From: Oscillospiraceae bacterium
Lineage (GTDB): Bacteria; Bacillota; Clostridia; Oscillospirales; Oscillospiraceae
Assembly (NCBI GenBank): GCA_009787625.1
Contig: WQSX01000001.1
Coordinates: 1-64,000, forward strand
DNA length: 64,000 nucleotides
Direction of reading: 5' to 3'
The position numbers and the translations under genes are program-made. Below, piece after piece: positions 43,915 to 52,704 of the stretch; the stretch's first letter is position 1, and each line of letters begins with the position of its first letter. The notes beneath the pieces are model-generated. The model saw nothing but the letters and a program-made list of their open reading frames with translations, ran no database searches and was not told the origin of the DNA.

Positions 43915-43991
43915 TGGTGGGCCTTCACGGACTCGAACCGCGGACCGACCGGTTATGAGCCGGTTGCTCTAACCGACTGAGCTAAAGGCCC
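43915..43991 (-). tRNA. tRNA with CAT anticodon (Ile2 or elongator Met)
   Basis: A complete 77-nt cloverleaf with encoded CCA: acceptor GGGCCTT/AAGGCCC, D arm GCTC/GAGC, anticodon stem ACCGG/CCGGT with loop CTCATAA, T loop TTCGAGT. The G1-C72 pair rules against initiator tRNA. Resemblance to the GGACCTTTAGCTCAG type suggests tRNA-Ile2, whose C34 is modified to lysidine by TilS, but elongator Met is possible. Confidence 0.93.
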
Positions 43992-44011
43992 CCATCATCA
44001 GCGTGCCGCTC

Positions 44012-44040
44012 ATAATAGCATATTTTCTGCGAAAATGCAA
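44012..44040 (-). promoter_or_regulatory. Promoter of the CAT-anticodon tRNA
   Basis: On the minus strand TTGCAT (44035-44040), 17 bp, TATTAT (44012-44017), 21 bp before the tRNA 5' end. Confidence 0.65.
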
Positions 44041-44055
44041 TAGTAAAATTCACAA

Positions 44056-45387
44056 CTACACCGTACCCTGCATTATCATTGCAAGTGCAACCTTTTTAAA
44101 TCCTGCAACATTCGCCCCTGCTATTAAATCTCCTTTTTTACCGTACTGTCCTGACGTTTCGTAGCAACTGTCAAAAATATTTTTCATTATATCTCTCAGC
44201 TTTGCATCAACATCTTCAAAGGACCAAGATAAGCGCATACTGTTTTGAGACATTTCAAGCGCAGAAACAGCTACGCCGCCTGCGTTTGTGGCTTTTCCGG
44301 GAGCGAAGAACACGCCGCCGGCTTGCAAAATATGTGCCGCTTCGATTGACGTTGGCATATTTGCGCCCTCGGCTACATATTTGCAACCATTTTCAACAAG
44401 AGCTTTCGCGCCATCTTCTAAAAGCTCGTTCTGCGTAGCGCATGGCAATGCTATATCGCAGGGGACTGACCAAACCAAGCCGCCCTCAAAATATTCTGCA
44501 TCTTTCCTAAACTCTAAATACTCCTTAATTCGGCCGCGCCGAACTTCTTTAATCTCTTTTACAGAGTCAATATCAATGCCGGCAGGGTCAGAGATGTACC
44601 CGCATGAGTCGCTGAGTGTTACAATGGTTGCGCCAAGCTCTGCAGCTTTTATTGCCGCATATATTGCCACATTGCCGCTTCCGGATATAACTACTCGCTT
44701 TCCCCTAAAATCTTCATTATTTGCTGCCAACATATTTTCCAGCATATAAACAGCACCGAACCCTGTTGCTTCAGTGCGCCCAAGAGAACCTCCGTAAGGA
44801 ACCCCTTTCCCCGTAAATGCACCCTCATGCACTCCCGTAAGACGCTTATATTGACCATACATGTAACCAACTTCGCGTGTGCCAACGCCAATATCACCTG
44901 CCGGCACATCTCTGTCTGCACCAATATGGCGATAAAGTTCATTCACAAAGCTCTGACAAAATGCCATGACCTCTCTATCGGACTTTCCCTTAGGGTCAAA
45001 GTCCGCGCCACCTTTAGCTCCACCAAGCGGAAGCCCCGTGAGAGCATTTTTAAATGTTTGCTCAAAAGCGAGAAACTTCATAATGCTTAAAGACACGCTC
45101 GGATGAAAGCGTATGCCACCTTTATAAGGCCCGAGTGCACTGTTGTATTGCACTCTAAACCCTCTATTCACCTGAACATCACCTGAATCGTCCACCCAAG
45201 GCACTCTGAAAATTATCTGCCTTTCAGGCTCTACCAATCTATCAAGAATTTTTGCTTTAATATACTCAGGATGCTCATTCAAAACAGGCTCAAGCGTGGG
45301 CAGAAGCTCAGTTAGCGCCTGATGGAACTCACTTTCGCCAATGCTTTTTTTCTTTACACTATCCAGTAATTTAGTTGAATATGACAT
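44056..45387 (-). CDS. gdhA: Glutamate dehydrogenase
   Basis: 443 residues of the hexameric 50-kDa class. The catalytic block PLGGAKGGADFDPKGKSD, the PAGDIGVGTREVGYM stretch and the Rossmann loop SGSGNVAIYAA are present. Short-type hexameric enzymes usually use NADP and assimilate ammonia, though clostridial ones may use NAD for catabolism. Start at 45387 follows AAGGAGAAAGCATT. It is 66 bp downstream of the HisF-like gene on the same strand, so the ammonia-handling HisH/HisF-like pair and GdhA may share a transcript. Confidence 0.94.
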   Translation of the reverse strand: MSYSTKLLDSVKKKSIGESEFHQALTELLPTLEPVLNEHPEYIKAKILDRLVEPERQIIFRVPWVDDSGDVQVNRGFRVQYNSALGPYKGGIRFHPSVSLSIMKFLAFEQTFKNALTGLPLGGAKGGADFDPKGKSDREVMAFCQSFVNELYRHIGADRDVPAGDIGVGTREVGYMYGQYKRLTGVHEGAFTGKGVPYGGSLGRTEATGFGAVYMLENMLAANNEDFRGKRVVISGSGNVAIYAAIKAAELGATIVTLSDSCGYISDPAGIDIDSVKEIKEVRRGRIKEYLEFRKDAEYFEGGLVWSVPCDIALPCATQNELLEDGAKALVENGCKYVAEGANMPTSIEAAHILQAGGVFFAPGKATNAGGVAVSALEMSQNSMRLSWSFEDVDAKLRDIMKNIFDSCYETSGQYGKKGDLIAGANVAGFKKVALAMIMQGTV

Positions 45388-45453
45388 AATGCTTTCTCCT
45401 TCCTTTAGTATATCGGACTTCAAACCTACTTCACTAGTTTTGCTGTGTATCAA

Positions 45454-46260
45454 CTAAATCACAGAGGTAGGGCGCATATCTATCCCACCACCGATTAAAT
45501 ATTTCTTGAGCTCTGCGACAGTATAATCCTTCTTTTGTCTGTATGGATGGAGACTACTGCCTATGATTGCCGCTCCTGCTTCGGTTTTTGTGAATAAATC
45601 TTTTATCTGCTCCGGTGAAGCGGCAGTGCATGACGCTATGAGCGGCATTGAGATGTGAGACTCTACATTTTTTATAAGCTCCGCATCAAACCCATAGAAA
45701 TTGACCATGCTTCCACCTTTTCCTACACTTTCAATGGTTCGCAGGCACACCTCCCCTGCACCAAGTTGCTCAACTTGCTTTAACCACTCTATGGCATCCA
45801 GACCTGCGGCAGTTCTCCCATCATCAATATAAACTTCGTAACCACTCGGCATCTCAACAGTTTTTTTCACGTGAGCCGTCAGCAAAATGCACTGCACACC
45901 AAATGCCTTTGCACCCTCTTCTATGAGCTTTGGGTTTTTCACAGCCTGTGTATTTACGCTTATCTTCTCTGCGCCTGCCTTCAGAGCTTTGAACATATCA
46001 TCTAAGTCTCTAATCCCACCGCCAACGGTGAGAGGCACAAAAACATGCTCGGCAACGCTTTTTATCACATCAATATCTATGTGTGTACTCGATTCGCTCG
46101 CTGTCTTATCATAGATGTACAGCTCATCAATTTGCTCCTCATACATCTCTCTCGCAAGGTCAGCGACGTTTTGCTTGCAAACCGTTATTTCGTGCCGTGT
46201 CTCGTCCTCAATGAGCTCAGCAACCACGTCAAAACACGCAACCAGTCTTTTTGTTAGCAT
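45454..46260 (-). CDS. Divergent HisF-like TIM-barrel protein
   Basis: 268 residues clearly related to imidazole glycerol phosphate synthase cyclase subunit (start MLTKRLVACFDV; VPLTVGGGIRDL). Asp11 is kept, but the second catalytic Asp (Asp130 in Thermotoga HisF) is Thr128 in ILLTAH. The SxDRDGTxSG loop is replaced by TIESVGKGGSM, and the phosphate-binding ASGG is ASCT. The KDGRVVKG loop is also missing. It therefore probably does not make the histidine precursor, but a related ammonia-using reaction, perhaps like the HisH/HisF-like pairs of surface sugar pathways. HisH-like gene upstream, three-stem element between, GAAAGG-13-ATG start. Confidence 0.85.
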   Translation of the reverse strand: MLTKRLVACFDVVAELIEDETRHEITVCKQNVADLAREMYEEQIDELYIYDKTASESSTHIDIDVIKSVAEHVFVPLTVGGGIRDLDDMFKALKAGAEKISVNTQAVKNPKLIEEGAKAFGVQCILLTAHVKKTVEMPSGYEVYIDDGRTAAGLDAIEWLKQVEQLGAGEVCLRTIESVGKGGSMVNFYGFDAELIKNVESHISMPLIASCTAASPEQIKDLFTKTEAGAAIIGSSLHPYRQKKDYTVAELKKYLIGGGIDMRPTSVI

Positions 46261-46280
46261 TTTAATGACCATTCCTTTCG

Positions 46281-46405
46281 AAAATCGTCAGGCACAAAAC
46301 GACTCATAAAAGTAATGGTCATTTTGTGCATCATTTGCGGTTCCCCGTAGGGGGAGCAAATCGCACATCTTGTGAATAGGTTTGAATTTATTCAAACTTA
46401 TTCAC
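46281..46405 (-). repeat. Three-stem intergenic element, copy 3
   Basis: Stem 1 (46372-46405) overlaps the stop of the HisH-like gene. Stem 2 has the GTGCGATTTGC/GCAAATGATGCAC arms with inner CCCC/GGGG. Stem 3 includes bases 46308-46322, which match the HisF-like start region (46264-46278) in 14 of 15 inverted positions and could mask its ribosome site. Confidence 0.65.
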
Positions 46406-47027
46406 CTGCTTTCAAACTTAAAAAACCCCTCAGTAACTTCAGTCCTGTCTCACCGCTTTTTTCAACGTGAAACTGCATTGCATGAATGTTTCCACGACAC
46501 GCCGCCGCAGTGAACGTGACCCCATATTCAGTTATACCCCATGTGTCGGTAATGTCCGCGGGTTTGACGTAATAAGAATTTACATAGTAATAGTAATCGT
46601 CTATTGCTCCGACAGGTGTTTTTTTAGTAAAAACTACCTTATTCCAACCCATCTGCGGCACGCGCTCAATCTTACTGTCGAACTTAACGACATTCCCCTT
46701 TAACCAGCCGAGACAATTTGTGTCACTCTCCTCGCTGTGTTCAAACAAAACCTGCATACCAATGCATATACCCAAGAATGGGACTTTTTTATGCAGTACA
46801 GCATTTTCAAGTTCTGCCATGAACCCCATTTCTGCAAGTGATTGCATGGTTGCCCTCGCACTTCCAACACCCGGCAGAATTATGTGTGTGGCATCTTCAA
46901 AGTCATTTGCAGTTTTTGCTAAAATTGCGTTTGCACCCACTTTGTTAGCGGCATGCAGAACGCTTGGAGCATTACCTGCCTTATAGTCGATAATGGCGAC
47001 TTTTCCGGGAATTTTTTCGCATTTCAT
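46398..47027 (-). CDS. HisH-like glutamine amidotransferase
   Basis: 209-residue class I glutaminase of the HisH type. The nucleophile Cys88 is in LGICIGMQ and the triad His187/Glu189 in QFHVEKSG, so glutaminase activity looks intact; the oxyanion loop LPGVGSAR is present. The usual HSY motif is NSY (residues 150-152). Ammonia would be channelled into the barrel of the HisF-like partner encoded next. No other his genes are in the window. GAAAGG lies 12 nt before the ATG. A -10 box (TATAAT, 47064-47069) lies upstream, back to back with the tsaC promoter. Confidence 0.88.
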   Translation of the reverse strand: MKCEKIPGKVAIIDYKAGNAPSVLHAANKVGANAILAKTANDFEDATHIILPGVGSARATMQSLAEMGFMAELENAVLHKKVPFLGICIGMQVLFEHSEESDTNCLGWLKGNVVKFDSKIERVPQMGWNKVVFTKKTPVGAIDDYYYYVNSYYVKPADITDTWGITEYGVTFTAAACRGNIHAMQFHVEKSGETGLKLLRGFLSLKAGE

Positions 47028-47080
47028 GTGGCTTTTTGTCCTTTCACATTTAGGGTTTGAGAGATTATATCACATAAAGT

Positions 47081-47109
47081 TTGAATATGCACTACACATA
47101 TGATAGAAT
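47081..47109 (+). promoter_or_regulatory. Promoter of tsaC
   Basis: TTGAAT (47081-47086), 17 bp, TAGAAT (47104-47109), 39 bp before the TTG start. Confidence 0.6.
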
Positions 47110-47148
47110 TAATGTGAAGAAATTTATTATATAAAAAGGTGATTTTTT

Positions 47149-48213
47149 TTGGAAACGAAAATTTTAGACGCAAATATTGAAAAAAGCATAGAACTATGTG
47201 CCGATGTTATAAAATCCGGTGGTCTTATCGGAGTTCCAACTGAAACAGTCTATGGACTTGGTGCAAATGCCCTGAGCAGTGATGCTGTTATGAAAATCTT
47301 TACAACCAAGGGGCGTCAGCCTGATAATCCGCTGATTGTTCATGTCGCGTCGCCATCAGATGTCGGCTTGGTTGTGCGGGAAATTCCCGCTGTCTTTGAG
47401 ATTTTAACGAAAACTTTCTGGCCGGGACCTCTGACCCTTGTTATGAAAAAAACTGATGCCGTACCCGACAGCGTAAGCGCAGGACTTGACACTGTTGCTG
47501 TTCGTATGCCGGAGCATCCTGTCATGCTCCGTCTGATTGAAAAAAGCGGCGTACCTATAGCCGCCCCCTCGGCAAACATATCCGGTAGCCCCAGCCCAAC
47601 CAAAGCGCAGCATGTTTTCAATGATTTGTTCGGCAAGATACCATATGTTTTGGATGGCGGAGATTGTCGCATTGGCGTAGAGTCAACAGTTGTAGATATC
47701 ACCGGAGACGTTGCACAAATCCTGCGTCCCGGTGGGGTAACATATGAGGAACTTGTGAAAGTTCTGGGCGCTGTTGAAGTCTTTGCTCCGTTAAACTCCT
47801 CAGACGTTACAGCACCGCGCAGTCCGGGCATGAAGTACAGGCACTACTCACCAAAAGCCCCTGTAATAGCCGTTGTTGGCCCTGCCGAAAAGTCCGCTGA
47901 GTTTATCAGAACTAACATAGTGGGCGGTTGCAAGTGCGCAAACCATTCCGAGATTGACACGAGACTTGCTGAAAACCCAAAGAAAATTGCGGCACTTATG
48001 TTTGACGATTATTCATTTGATAATCCTGCGGTTGTTTGCTTCGGAGCCTGCTCAGACCATAAAGCGCAAGCGGCAAACCTCTTCGACAGTCTAAGACGGC
48101 TCGACAGCCTAGATTATAACGTAATATTAGCGCAGGTTCCCGAGCAAAAAGGTCTGGGGTTAGCCGTAGCAAACAGAATTCTAAAAGCCGCCACAGTCGT
48201 GGAGAATGTGTGA
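47149..48213 (+). CDS. tsaC: L-threonylcarbamoyladenylate synthase (Sua5 type)
   Basis: 354 residues: an N-terminal YrdC/TsaC domain (GGLIGVPTETVYGLGANALSSDAVMKIFTTKGRQPDNPLIVH) and a C-terminal Sua5 domain after the SPGMKYRHYSPKAP linker. It makes threonylcarbamoyl-AMP from threonine, bicarbonate and ATP for the universal t6A37 tRNA modification. The two-domain length separates it from the short TsaC of E. coli. The start codon is TTG at 47149, with AAAGGTG upstream. Transcribed divergently from the HisH-like gene; a hairpin repeat separates it from the next gene. Confidence 0.93.
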   Translation: METKILDANIEKSIELCADVIKSGGLIGVPTETVYGLGANALSSDAVMKIFTTKGRQPDNPLIVHVASPSDVGLVVREIPAVFEILTKTFWPGPLTLVMKKTDAVPDSVSAGLDTVAVRMPEHPVMLRLIEKSGVPIAAPSANISGSPSPTKAQHVFNDLFGKIPYVLDGGDCRIGVESTVVDITGDVAQILRPGGVTYEELVKVLGAVEVFAPLNSSDVTAPRSPGMKYRHYSPKAPVIAVVGPAEKSAEFIRTNIVGGCKCANHSEIDTRLAENPKKIAALMFDDYSFDNPAVVCFGACSDHKAQAANLFDSLRRLDSLDYNVILAQVPEQKGLGLAVANRILKAATVVENV

Positions 48214-48226
48214 TTTATACAAGTTA

Positions 48227-48322
48227 GCAGAGGTATGGCTGTTTGCGGAGTCTTTTTTTCGAGAACAGCGGTGTAGATCCCGATGGCTCGAAAAAAAGCG
48301 TAGCAAATTGCCATGCCTCTGC
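48227..48322. repeat. 96-bp hairpin repeat, copy C
   Basis: Same architecture as copies A, B and D, with the invariant loop. Outer arm GCAGAGGTATGGC pairs with GCCATGCCTCTGC through one T-G pair. Between tsaC and the dihydropyrimidinase gene, both on the plus strand. Confidence 0.75.
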
Positions 48323-48367
48323 GGAAAACGCAGCACCTAAACTGCAAAAACGAAAGGAACACCTATT

Positions 48368-49717
48368 ATGGATTTAGTCATTAAGAACGGTACAGTTGTC
48401 ACAACGAGTGAAATGTTTTCTGCCGATGTTGGGGTGCAAAACGGCAAAATCGCTGCTATCGGGCAGAATTTATCCGGTGATGAAATAGTAGATGCGAGTG
48501 GTTTGCTTGTGCTCCCCGGAGGAATCGATGTGCACACGCATCTGCAAATGGACGTTGGCAAATTTTCCACCGCCGACAGCTATTTTGCAGGCACCAGAGC
48601 CGCCGCATGTGGTGGTGTGACTACAGTTTTCGACTTTGCACTTCAAGACTTTGGAGAGAACATGGTAGACACCATAAAAAGGCGCGAAACACTGTGTGCG
48701 CCACAGGCGGCAGTTGACTACGCCTTTCATGTTGCGATAAAAGATATAAGCGGAAACCTGCTTGACTCCATGAAACAGGCTGTGGAATATGGCGTGCCTA
48801 CATTTAAAATATACATGGTATACGACATCGGCGTGAGTGACGGCGATTTTTACAGAGCCCTAGAAGAATCAGCAAAAATCGGCGCACGCATAAGTGTCCA
48901 CGCAGAAAACCGTGAAATTATCGACCTGCTCACCAAACGCTTTGTAAAAGAAGGCAAAACCGACCCTTGGCACCACTACCTCTCACGCGCAGAATTCACC
49001 GAGGGAGAAGCTGTAAGCCGAGCCATCACATGGGCAGTTTCGGCAGGCGCTCCGCTCTACATCGTACACTTAGCGTGCAAAGAAGGTGTCGAAGCCCTTA
49101 TAAAAGCGCGTAAAGCAGGACATAAAATCTATGCCGAAACGTGTCCCCAATACTTAAACTTCACATCTGAAGTATATAAGCGCGAAGATGGACACCTGTT
49201 CATTTGCAGTCCGCCCGTTAAAGGAAAAGAAAGTAACGAGGCGCTTTGGCAGGCAATAAAAGACGGATATATCGACACGGTTGCAACAGACCACTGTCCT
49301 TTCCAGAAAACAGACAAAGACGAGGGGCTCACTGATTTTACCAAGAGTCCCAACGGTTGTGCAGGTGTTGAAACCATGTTCCCATACATACTCTCCGAAG
49401 CTAATAGAGGGCGCATCAGCTTTTCTCGTGCTGTTGAGCTGTGCTGCACATCTCCGGCGGCACTCTTTGGCTGTGCCGATAAAGGCTCGCTGACTCCCGG
49501 CAAAGATGCCGATATCGTGCTGTATGACCCATCACTTGATGTCACCATTGCAAATAAAAACATGCATTCCGACGTTGACCACACAATATGGGAAGATGTC
49601 ACTCTGAGTGGATACCCGGTACAGACATACTCAAAAGGCAAGCTCGTCTACAAAAATGGTGAATTCGTGGGTTCACCCGGTTGGGGCAGGTTTATACAGC
49701 GCAAACTTGACAATTAA
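48368..49717 (+). CDS. hydA: Dihydropyrimidinase / hydantoinase
   Basis: 449-residue cyclic amidohydrolase with a binuclear zinc site: His56 and His58 (DVHTH), carboxylated Lys147 (FKIYM), His178 (SVHAEN), His234 (IVHLA), Asp308 (ATDHCPF). It opens 5,6-dihydrouracil or 5-substituted hydantoins. A uracil/xanthine permease lies 1.5 kb downstream, which supports reductive pyrimidine breakdown, although the dihydropyrimidine dehydrogenase and beta-ureidopropionase are not in the window. The start follows GAAAGG by 10 nt. A weak hairpin (49730-49759) follows the stop. Confidence 0.92.
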   Translation: MDLVIKNGTVVTTSEMFSADVGVQNGKIAAIGQNLSGDEIVDASGLLVLPGGIDVHTHLQMDVGKFSTADSYFAGTRAAACGGVTTVFDFALQDFGENMVDTIKRRETLCAPQAAVDYAFHVAIKDISGNLLDSMKQAVEYGVPTFKIYMVYDIGVSDGDFYRALEESAKIGARISVHAENREIIDLLTKRFVKEGKTDPWHHYLSRAEFTEGEAVSRAITWAVSAGAPLYIVHLACKEGVEALIKARKAGHKIYAETCPQYLNFTSEVYKREDGHLFICSPPVKGKESNEALWQAIKDGYIDTVATDHCPFQKTDKDEGLTDFTKSPNGCAGVETMFPYILSEANRGRISFSRAVELCCTSPAALFGCADKGSLTPGKDADIVLYDPSLDVTIANKNMHSDVDHTIWEDVTLSGYPVQTYSKGKLVYKNGEFVGSPGWGRFIQRKLDN

Positions 49718-49729
49718 GTTTTTTTTATG

Positions 49730-49759
49730 ATAAAATGATTTTCATAGTAATCATTTTAT
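49730..49759 (+). terminator. AT-rich hairpin after hydA
   Basis: 11-bp arms ATAAAATGATT/AATCATTTTAT with an 8-nt loop, 12 bp past the hydA stop. No strong T tail, so a weak terminator at best. Two short dyads (GGCATGT-T-ACATGCC at 49784-49798; TGCGC/GCGCA at 49830-49844) follow in the leader of the next gene. Confidence 0.4.
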
Positions 49760-49864
49760 AAGTTACTTTAACCTTGGCGTGAGGGCATGTTACATGCCAC
49801 ATAAATTTAGCATTGTGCTATTGACTGTTTGCGCCTCGAGCGCAACGGAAGGAATGTGTTTTAT

Positions 49865-51112
49865 ATGAAAACTTTTGTAGTTGCTATTCCTTTCTTTGAT
49901 TCGGAAATGTCCGTTGGCGCATATCGACTCAGCTCCAGGAGCGGGCAGAATCTTTTGGGTATGCTCGTTGACGAAATGAGCCTGTCTGACGCAGTTTTAT
50001 CTCCCGGACTTGATTTAGTTATGTCCCTCGGAGTTGAGCCTTTTGCCGGCGACAGTCGTTTATTTATTGATATAAATGAATTTCACCTGCTCATGCGTAC
50101 CCCCATAGTGCTCGGCATAAATCCGGAGCTTTTAGTTTGCATTTTGCCAAGTCAAATTAATACCGACAGTGCCGTTATCGAAAAGATAGCAGAACTCAAA
50201 GAACTTGGATTCTGCGTTGCTGTTGACGGCGTGCTTCCGGGCAGTATACAAAACCCGCTGTTCGAGCATATCGACTACATGATTATTGATATATCCAAGT
50301 TCACAGTTGACGAAAAATTCATAGCAACAGTCAAAATGCTCTCTGCCCTAAAGCATGTTGTGCTCTCTGAAGTCAATGATATGGCGACTTTCGAAGCACT
50401 TTCAGGACTGAAAAACACACAGTATTGCGGTCGTTTCTTTAACCAACCCATCACAGAAGGTGTAAGCAAGATTTCTCCGCTCAAAATTAATGCACTTACT
50501 CTTTTAAAGCGTGTAAATCAAGAAGATTTTGATCTCGGCGACATCGCAGACACAATTGGGCAAGACCCATCGCTGTCGATTTCTCTGCTCAGATTTATCA
50601 ACTCAATTATGCCAAGAAAAATCGAGTCTTTGAGAAACGCTGTAGCCATTTTGGGTCAAAAAGAAGTCAAGCGTTGGGCAACTGCAGCAATATCTATCCG
50701 TCTTGCCGATGACCGACCGAATGAGGTAACTCGGCTCAGCTTGATTCGTGCCCGATTTGCTGAAAATCTGGCGGCATCGTTTGAAATGGGTGTTTCTTCA
50801 CAGAGCCTATTTATGATGGGACTATTTTCACTGCTTGATGTAATTTTAGAGCGTCCAATGGAGCAAGCGGTAGCTGAGGTCGCCGTAGACGAACATGTCA
50901 AGAAAGCTCTGGTCGAAAAATCCGGTGAATTTTACAAGGTAATGCAATTTATAGATGCCTATGAACATGCCGACTGGGATAAGATAGCCATTTTGATGGT
51001 CAACCACAACCTAAATTTAGATAGCGTAACAAATGCTTTTGTAGATGCACTAGTCTGGTACAAAGCTCTGCTCGACGCAATTACAGAAGAAGAAGGCGAA
51101 GAGTATATCTAA
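49865..51112 (+). CDS. Degenerate EAL plus HDOD signalling protein 1
   Basis: 416 residues laid out like YuxH: an N-terminal EAL-like barrel (to about 200) and a C-terminal HDOD domain (about 210-400; ISPLKINALTLLKRVNQEDFDLGDIADTIGQDPSLSISLLRFINS). The EAL catalytic motifs are missing: the opening VARQPIxDxxxxxxxYELL is here VVAIPFFDSEMSVGAYRL, and the Glu-Ala-Leu signature is absent. It probably cannot cleave cyclic di-GMP; binding or a pure scaffold role is possible. The start at 49865 begins MKTFVVAIPFFD. A clear paralogue lies at 61201 (HDOD cores RNAVAILGQKEVKRWATAAISI versus RNAVAILGQNEVRKWATVAISI differ in few positions). Confidence 0.87.
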   Translation: MKTFVVAIPFFDSEMSVGAYRLSSRSGQNLLGMLVDEMSLSDAVLSPGLDLVMSLGVEPFAGDSRLFIDINEFHLLMRTPIVLGINPELLVCILPSQINTDSAVIEKIAELKELGFCVAVDGVLPGSIQNPLFEHIDYMIIDISKFTVDEKFIATVKMLSALKHVVLSEVNDMATFEALSGLKNTQYCGRFFNQPITEGVSKISPLKINALTLLKRVNQEDFDLGDIADTIGQDPSLSISLLRFINSIMPRKIESLRNAVAILGQKEVKRWATAAISIRLADDRPNEVTRLSLIRARFAENLAASFEMGVSSQSLFMMGLFSLLDVILERPMEQAVAEVAVDEHVKKALVEKSGEFYKVMQFIDAYEHADWDKIAILMVNHNLNLDSVTNAFVDALVWYKALLDAITEEEGEEYI

Positions 51113-51162
51113 GACAGAACATGCTTTCGACTCAGTGCATGTCAGACATATTTAAGCATAAC

Positions 51163-51190
51163 AAAAGGCGACCAAGAGCGGTCGCCTTTT
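51163..51190. terminator. Bidirectional terminator
   Basis: 11-bp perfect stem AAAAGGCGACC/GGTCGCCTTTT with a 6-nt loop. It gives a T run on both strands and serves the convergent EAL-HDOD and permease genes. Confidence 0.9.
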
Positions 51191-51213
51191 CATTATCGTT
51201 AAGATAAATTGCA

Positions 51214-52620
51214 CTAATCTTTCTTCTCAGGCAACTTGTCTTTACCTGCATCAGATGGCAGTACCGCATTTAAGATAACACCAAGAATTATTGCAACCGG
51301 CAGGTTCATTCTGTCGAGACGCACGGTTTGATCTGCTATTTCAATCAGAATCGGCGTACCGAACCTCATGCCGATACCAACCACGAGCATCACAGACATT
51401 ATGATTAGATACTTTGAAATATCAAGGTTCACATGCTCTTTGACATTGCGCATTCCGATTGAAGCTATCATACCGTAGAGCATAAATGATGCGCCACCGA
51501 TTATAGATACGGGAATCGAGTTTATTATCTCGGCGAACAGCGGCGAAAGACCCAAAAGAATCGCAAACAATGCACCGATTGCCACGACAAAAGATGAGAA
51601 AACTTTTGTTATTATAAGGAGTCCGACATTTTCAGAGTAGGTTGTGTTCATCGGTGTGCCAAAAGCTGCGACAATCATTGATTGCAAGCCATCTGCGAAA
51701 ATCGTTCTGGACAGCCCCGGTTTATTTCTCACTAAGTCCTCACCCATTTCCGCTCCGACTATAACGTGGTCGGCAATGTTCTCAGCCACTGTGGCAAGCG
51801 AGAACGGTGCAAGCATCAAAATTGGTACAAGTGCGAATCTTGGAGTCATAAATGGAGGTAAGCCAAAGAGGTCAGCCTCGACAATAGGTGCGTAAGCTAT
51901 GATGTTGCCTCCATCTTGAGCGGTTACGCCAACGAGTTGCATGACCGTTGCAACAAAATATGCTCCGACCAGTCCAATCAAAATTGGGAAAGCCTTTAAT
52001 TTTCCTTTGCCAAAAACCATAACAACAATGATTATTATTAAAGTAAGTGGTCCTAAAATCCAGTTAGAAGCAAATTGGTTAACTGCGTGAGGAGCTAAAG
52101 TAATACCAATCAGAACAACTGTCGGCCCTGTTACAGCGTGTGGCAAGAAGTTCATAAACTTGTTTGCACCAACAGCTTTGACTATTGCCGAGAAAATTAA
52201 GTATACTACACCTGCGGCGAGAATCCCGCCAAGCGCATATTGTAATCTTTGCTCATGTGTAAACAAAACTTCATAGACTTCGCCGTCATAAAAGACATCA
52301 GGGAAAGGCCCGTACCGTGGGTCAATTATTGCCATAACACCAATCATAAAAGCAAAGCTACTGCCCATCGTCAAAGGCGACTTACCCTTAGTTAGGATTA
52401 AAAAAATGAGAGTACCAACTCCCATACCAAAAAGTGTAACTTGTGGACTCATGCCTAACGCCAAAGGAACGATGATTGTTGCCCCAAACATTACGAGCAT
52501 TGATTGTAAACCCTTAATAATCAGCGAAAACGGATTTTCGCCCCTGTGCGCCGTCTGCGCAACACTGGAAACATCCCAATACTTGCCCCAAAGCCCTTTT
52601 TCTTTCTCAGAACCACTCAT
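51214..52620 (-). CDS. Uracil/xanthine permease (NCS2 family)
   Basis: 468 residues with about 14 membrane helices. The NCS2 features include LQSMLVMFGATIIVPLALGMSPQ, the family block around ENIADHVIVGAEMGEDLV (helix 8 Glu) and GTPMNTTYSENVGLL (helix 10). A nucleobase:proton symporter; helix 10 Glu-Asn-Val and the neighbouring dihydropyrimidinase favour uracil, but xanthine cannot be excluded. The start follows GGAGGTAGTTGC. Converges with the EAL-HDOD gene across a strong terminator. Confidence 0.92.
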   Translation of the reverse strand: MSGSEKEKGLWGKYWDVSSVAQTAHRGENPFSLIIKGLQSMLVMFGATIIVPLALGMSPQVTLFGMGVGTLIFLILTKGKSPLTMGSSFAFMIGVMAIIDPRYGPFPDVFYDGEVYEVLFTHEQRLQYALGGILAAGVVYLIFSAIVKAVGANKFMNFLPHAVTGPTVVLIGITLAPHAVNQFASNWILGPLTLIIIIVVMVFGKGKLKAFPILIGLVGAYFVATVMQLVGVTAQDGGNIIAYAPIVEADLFGLPPFMTPRFALVPILMLAPFSLATVAENIADHVIVGAEMGEDLVRNKPGLSRTIFADGLQSMIVAAFGTPMNTTYSENVGLLIITKVFSSFVVAIGALFAILLGLSPLFAEIINSIPVSIIGGASFMLYGMIASIGMRNVKEHVNLDISKYLIIMSVMLVVGIGMRFGTPILIEIADQTVRLDRMNLPVAIILGVILNAVLPSDAGKDKLPEKKD

Positions 52621-52704
52621 GCAACTACCTCCAATAATTAAATTTTAGTAAAAATGGGCAAAATTTTTTCGTGCTCCGCCCCAAGCCCACTTATTCTGAG
52701 AGGT

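Noticed and set aside
48114-48362. Small frames reading FFRAIGIYTAVLEK-like peptides here and at about 22.9-23.3, 36.8 and 52.75 kb
   Set aside because: The shared peptide is just the translation of the 94-96 bp hairpin repeat; stems vary in ways that keep base pairing, not protein sequence.
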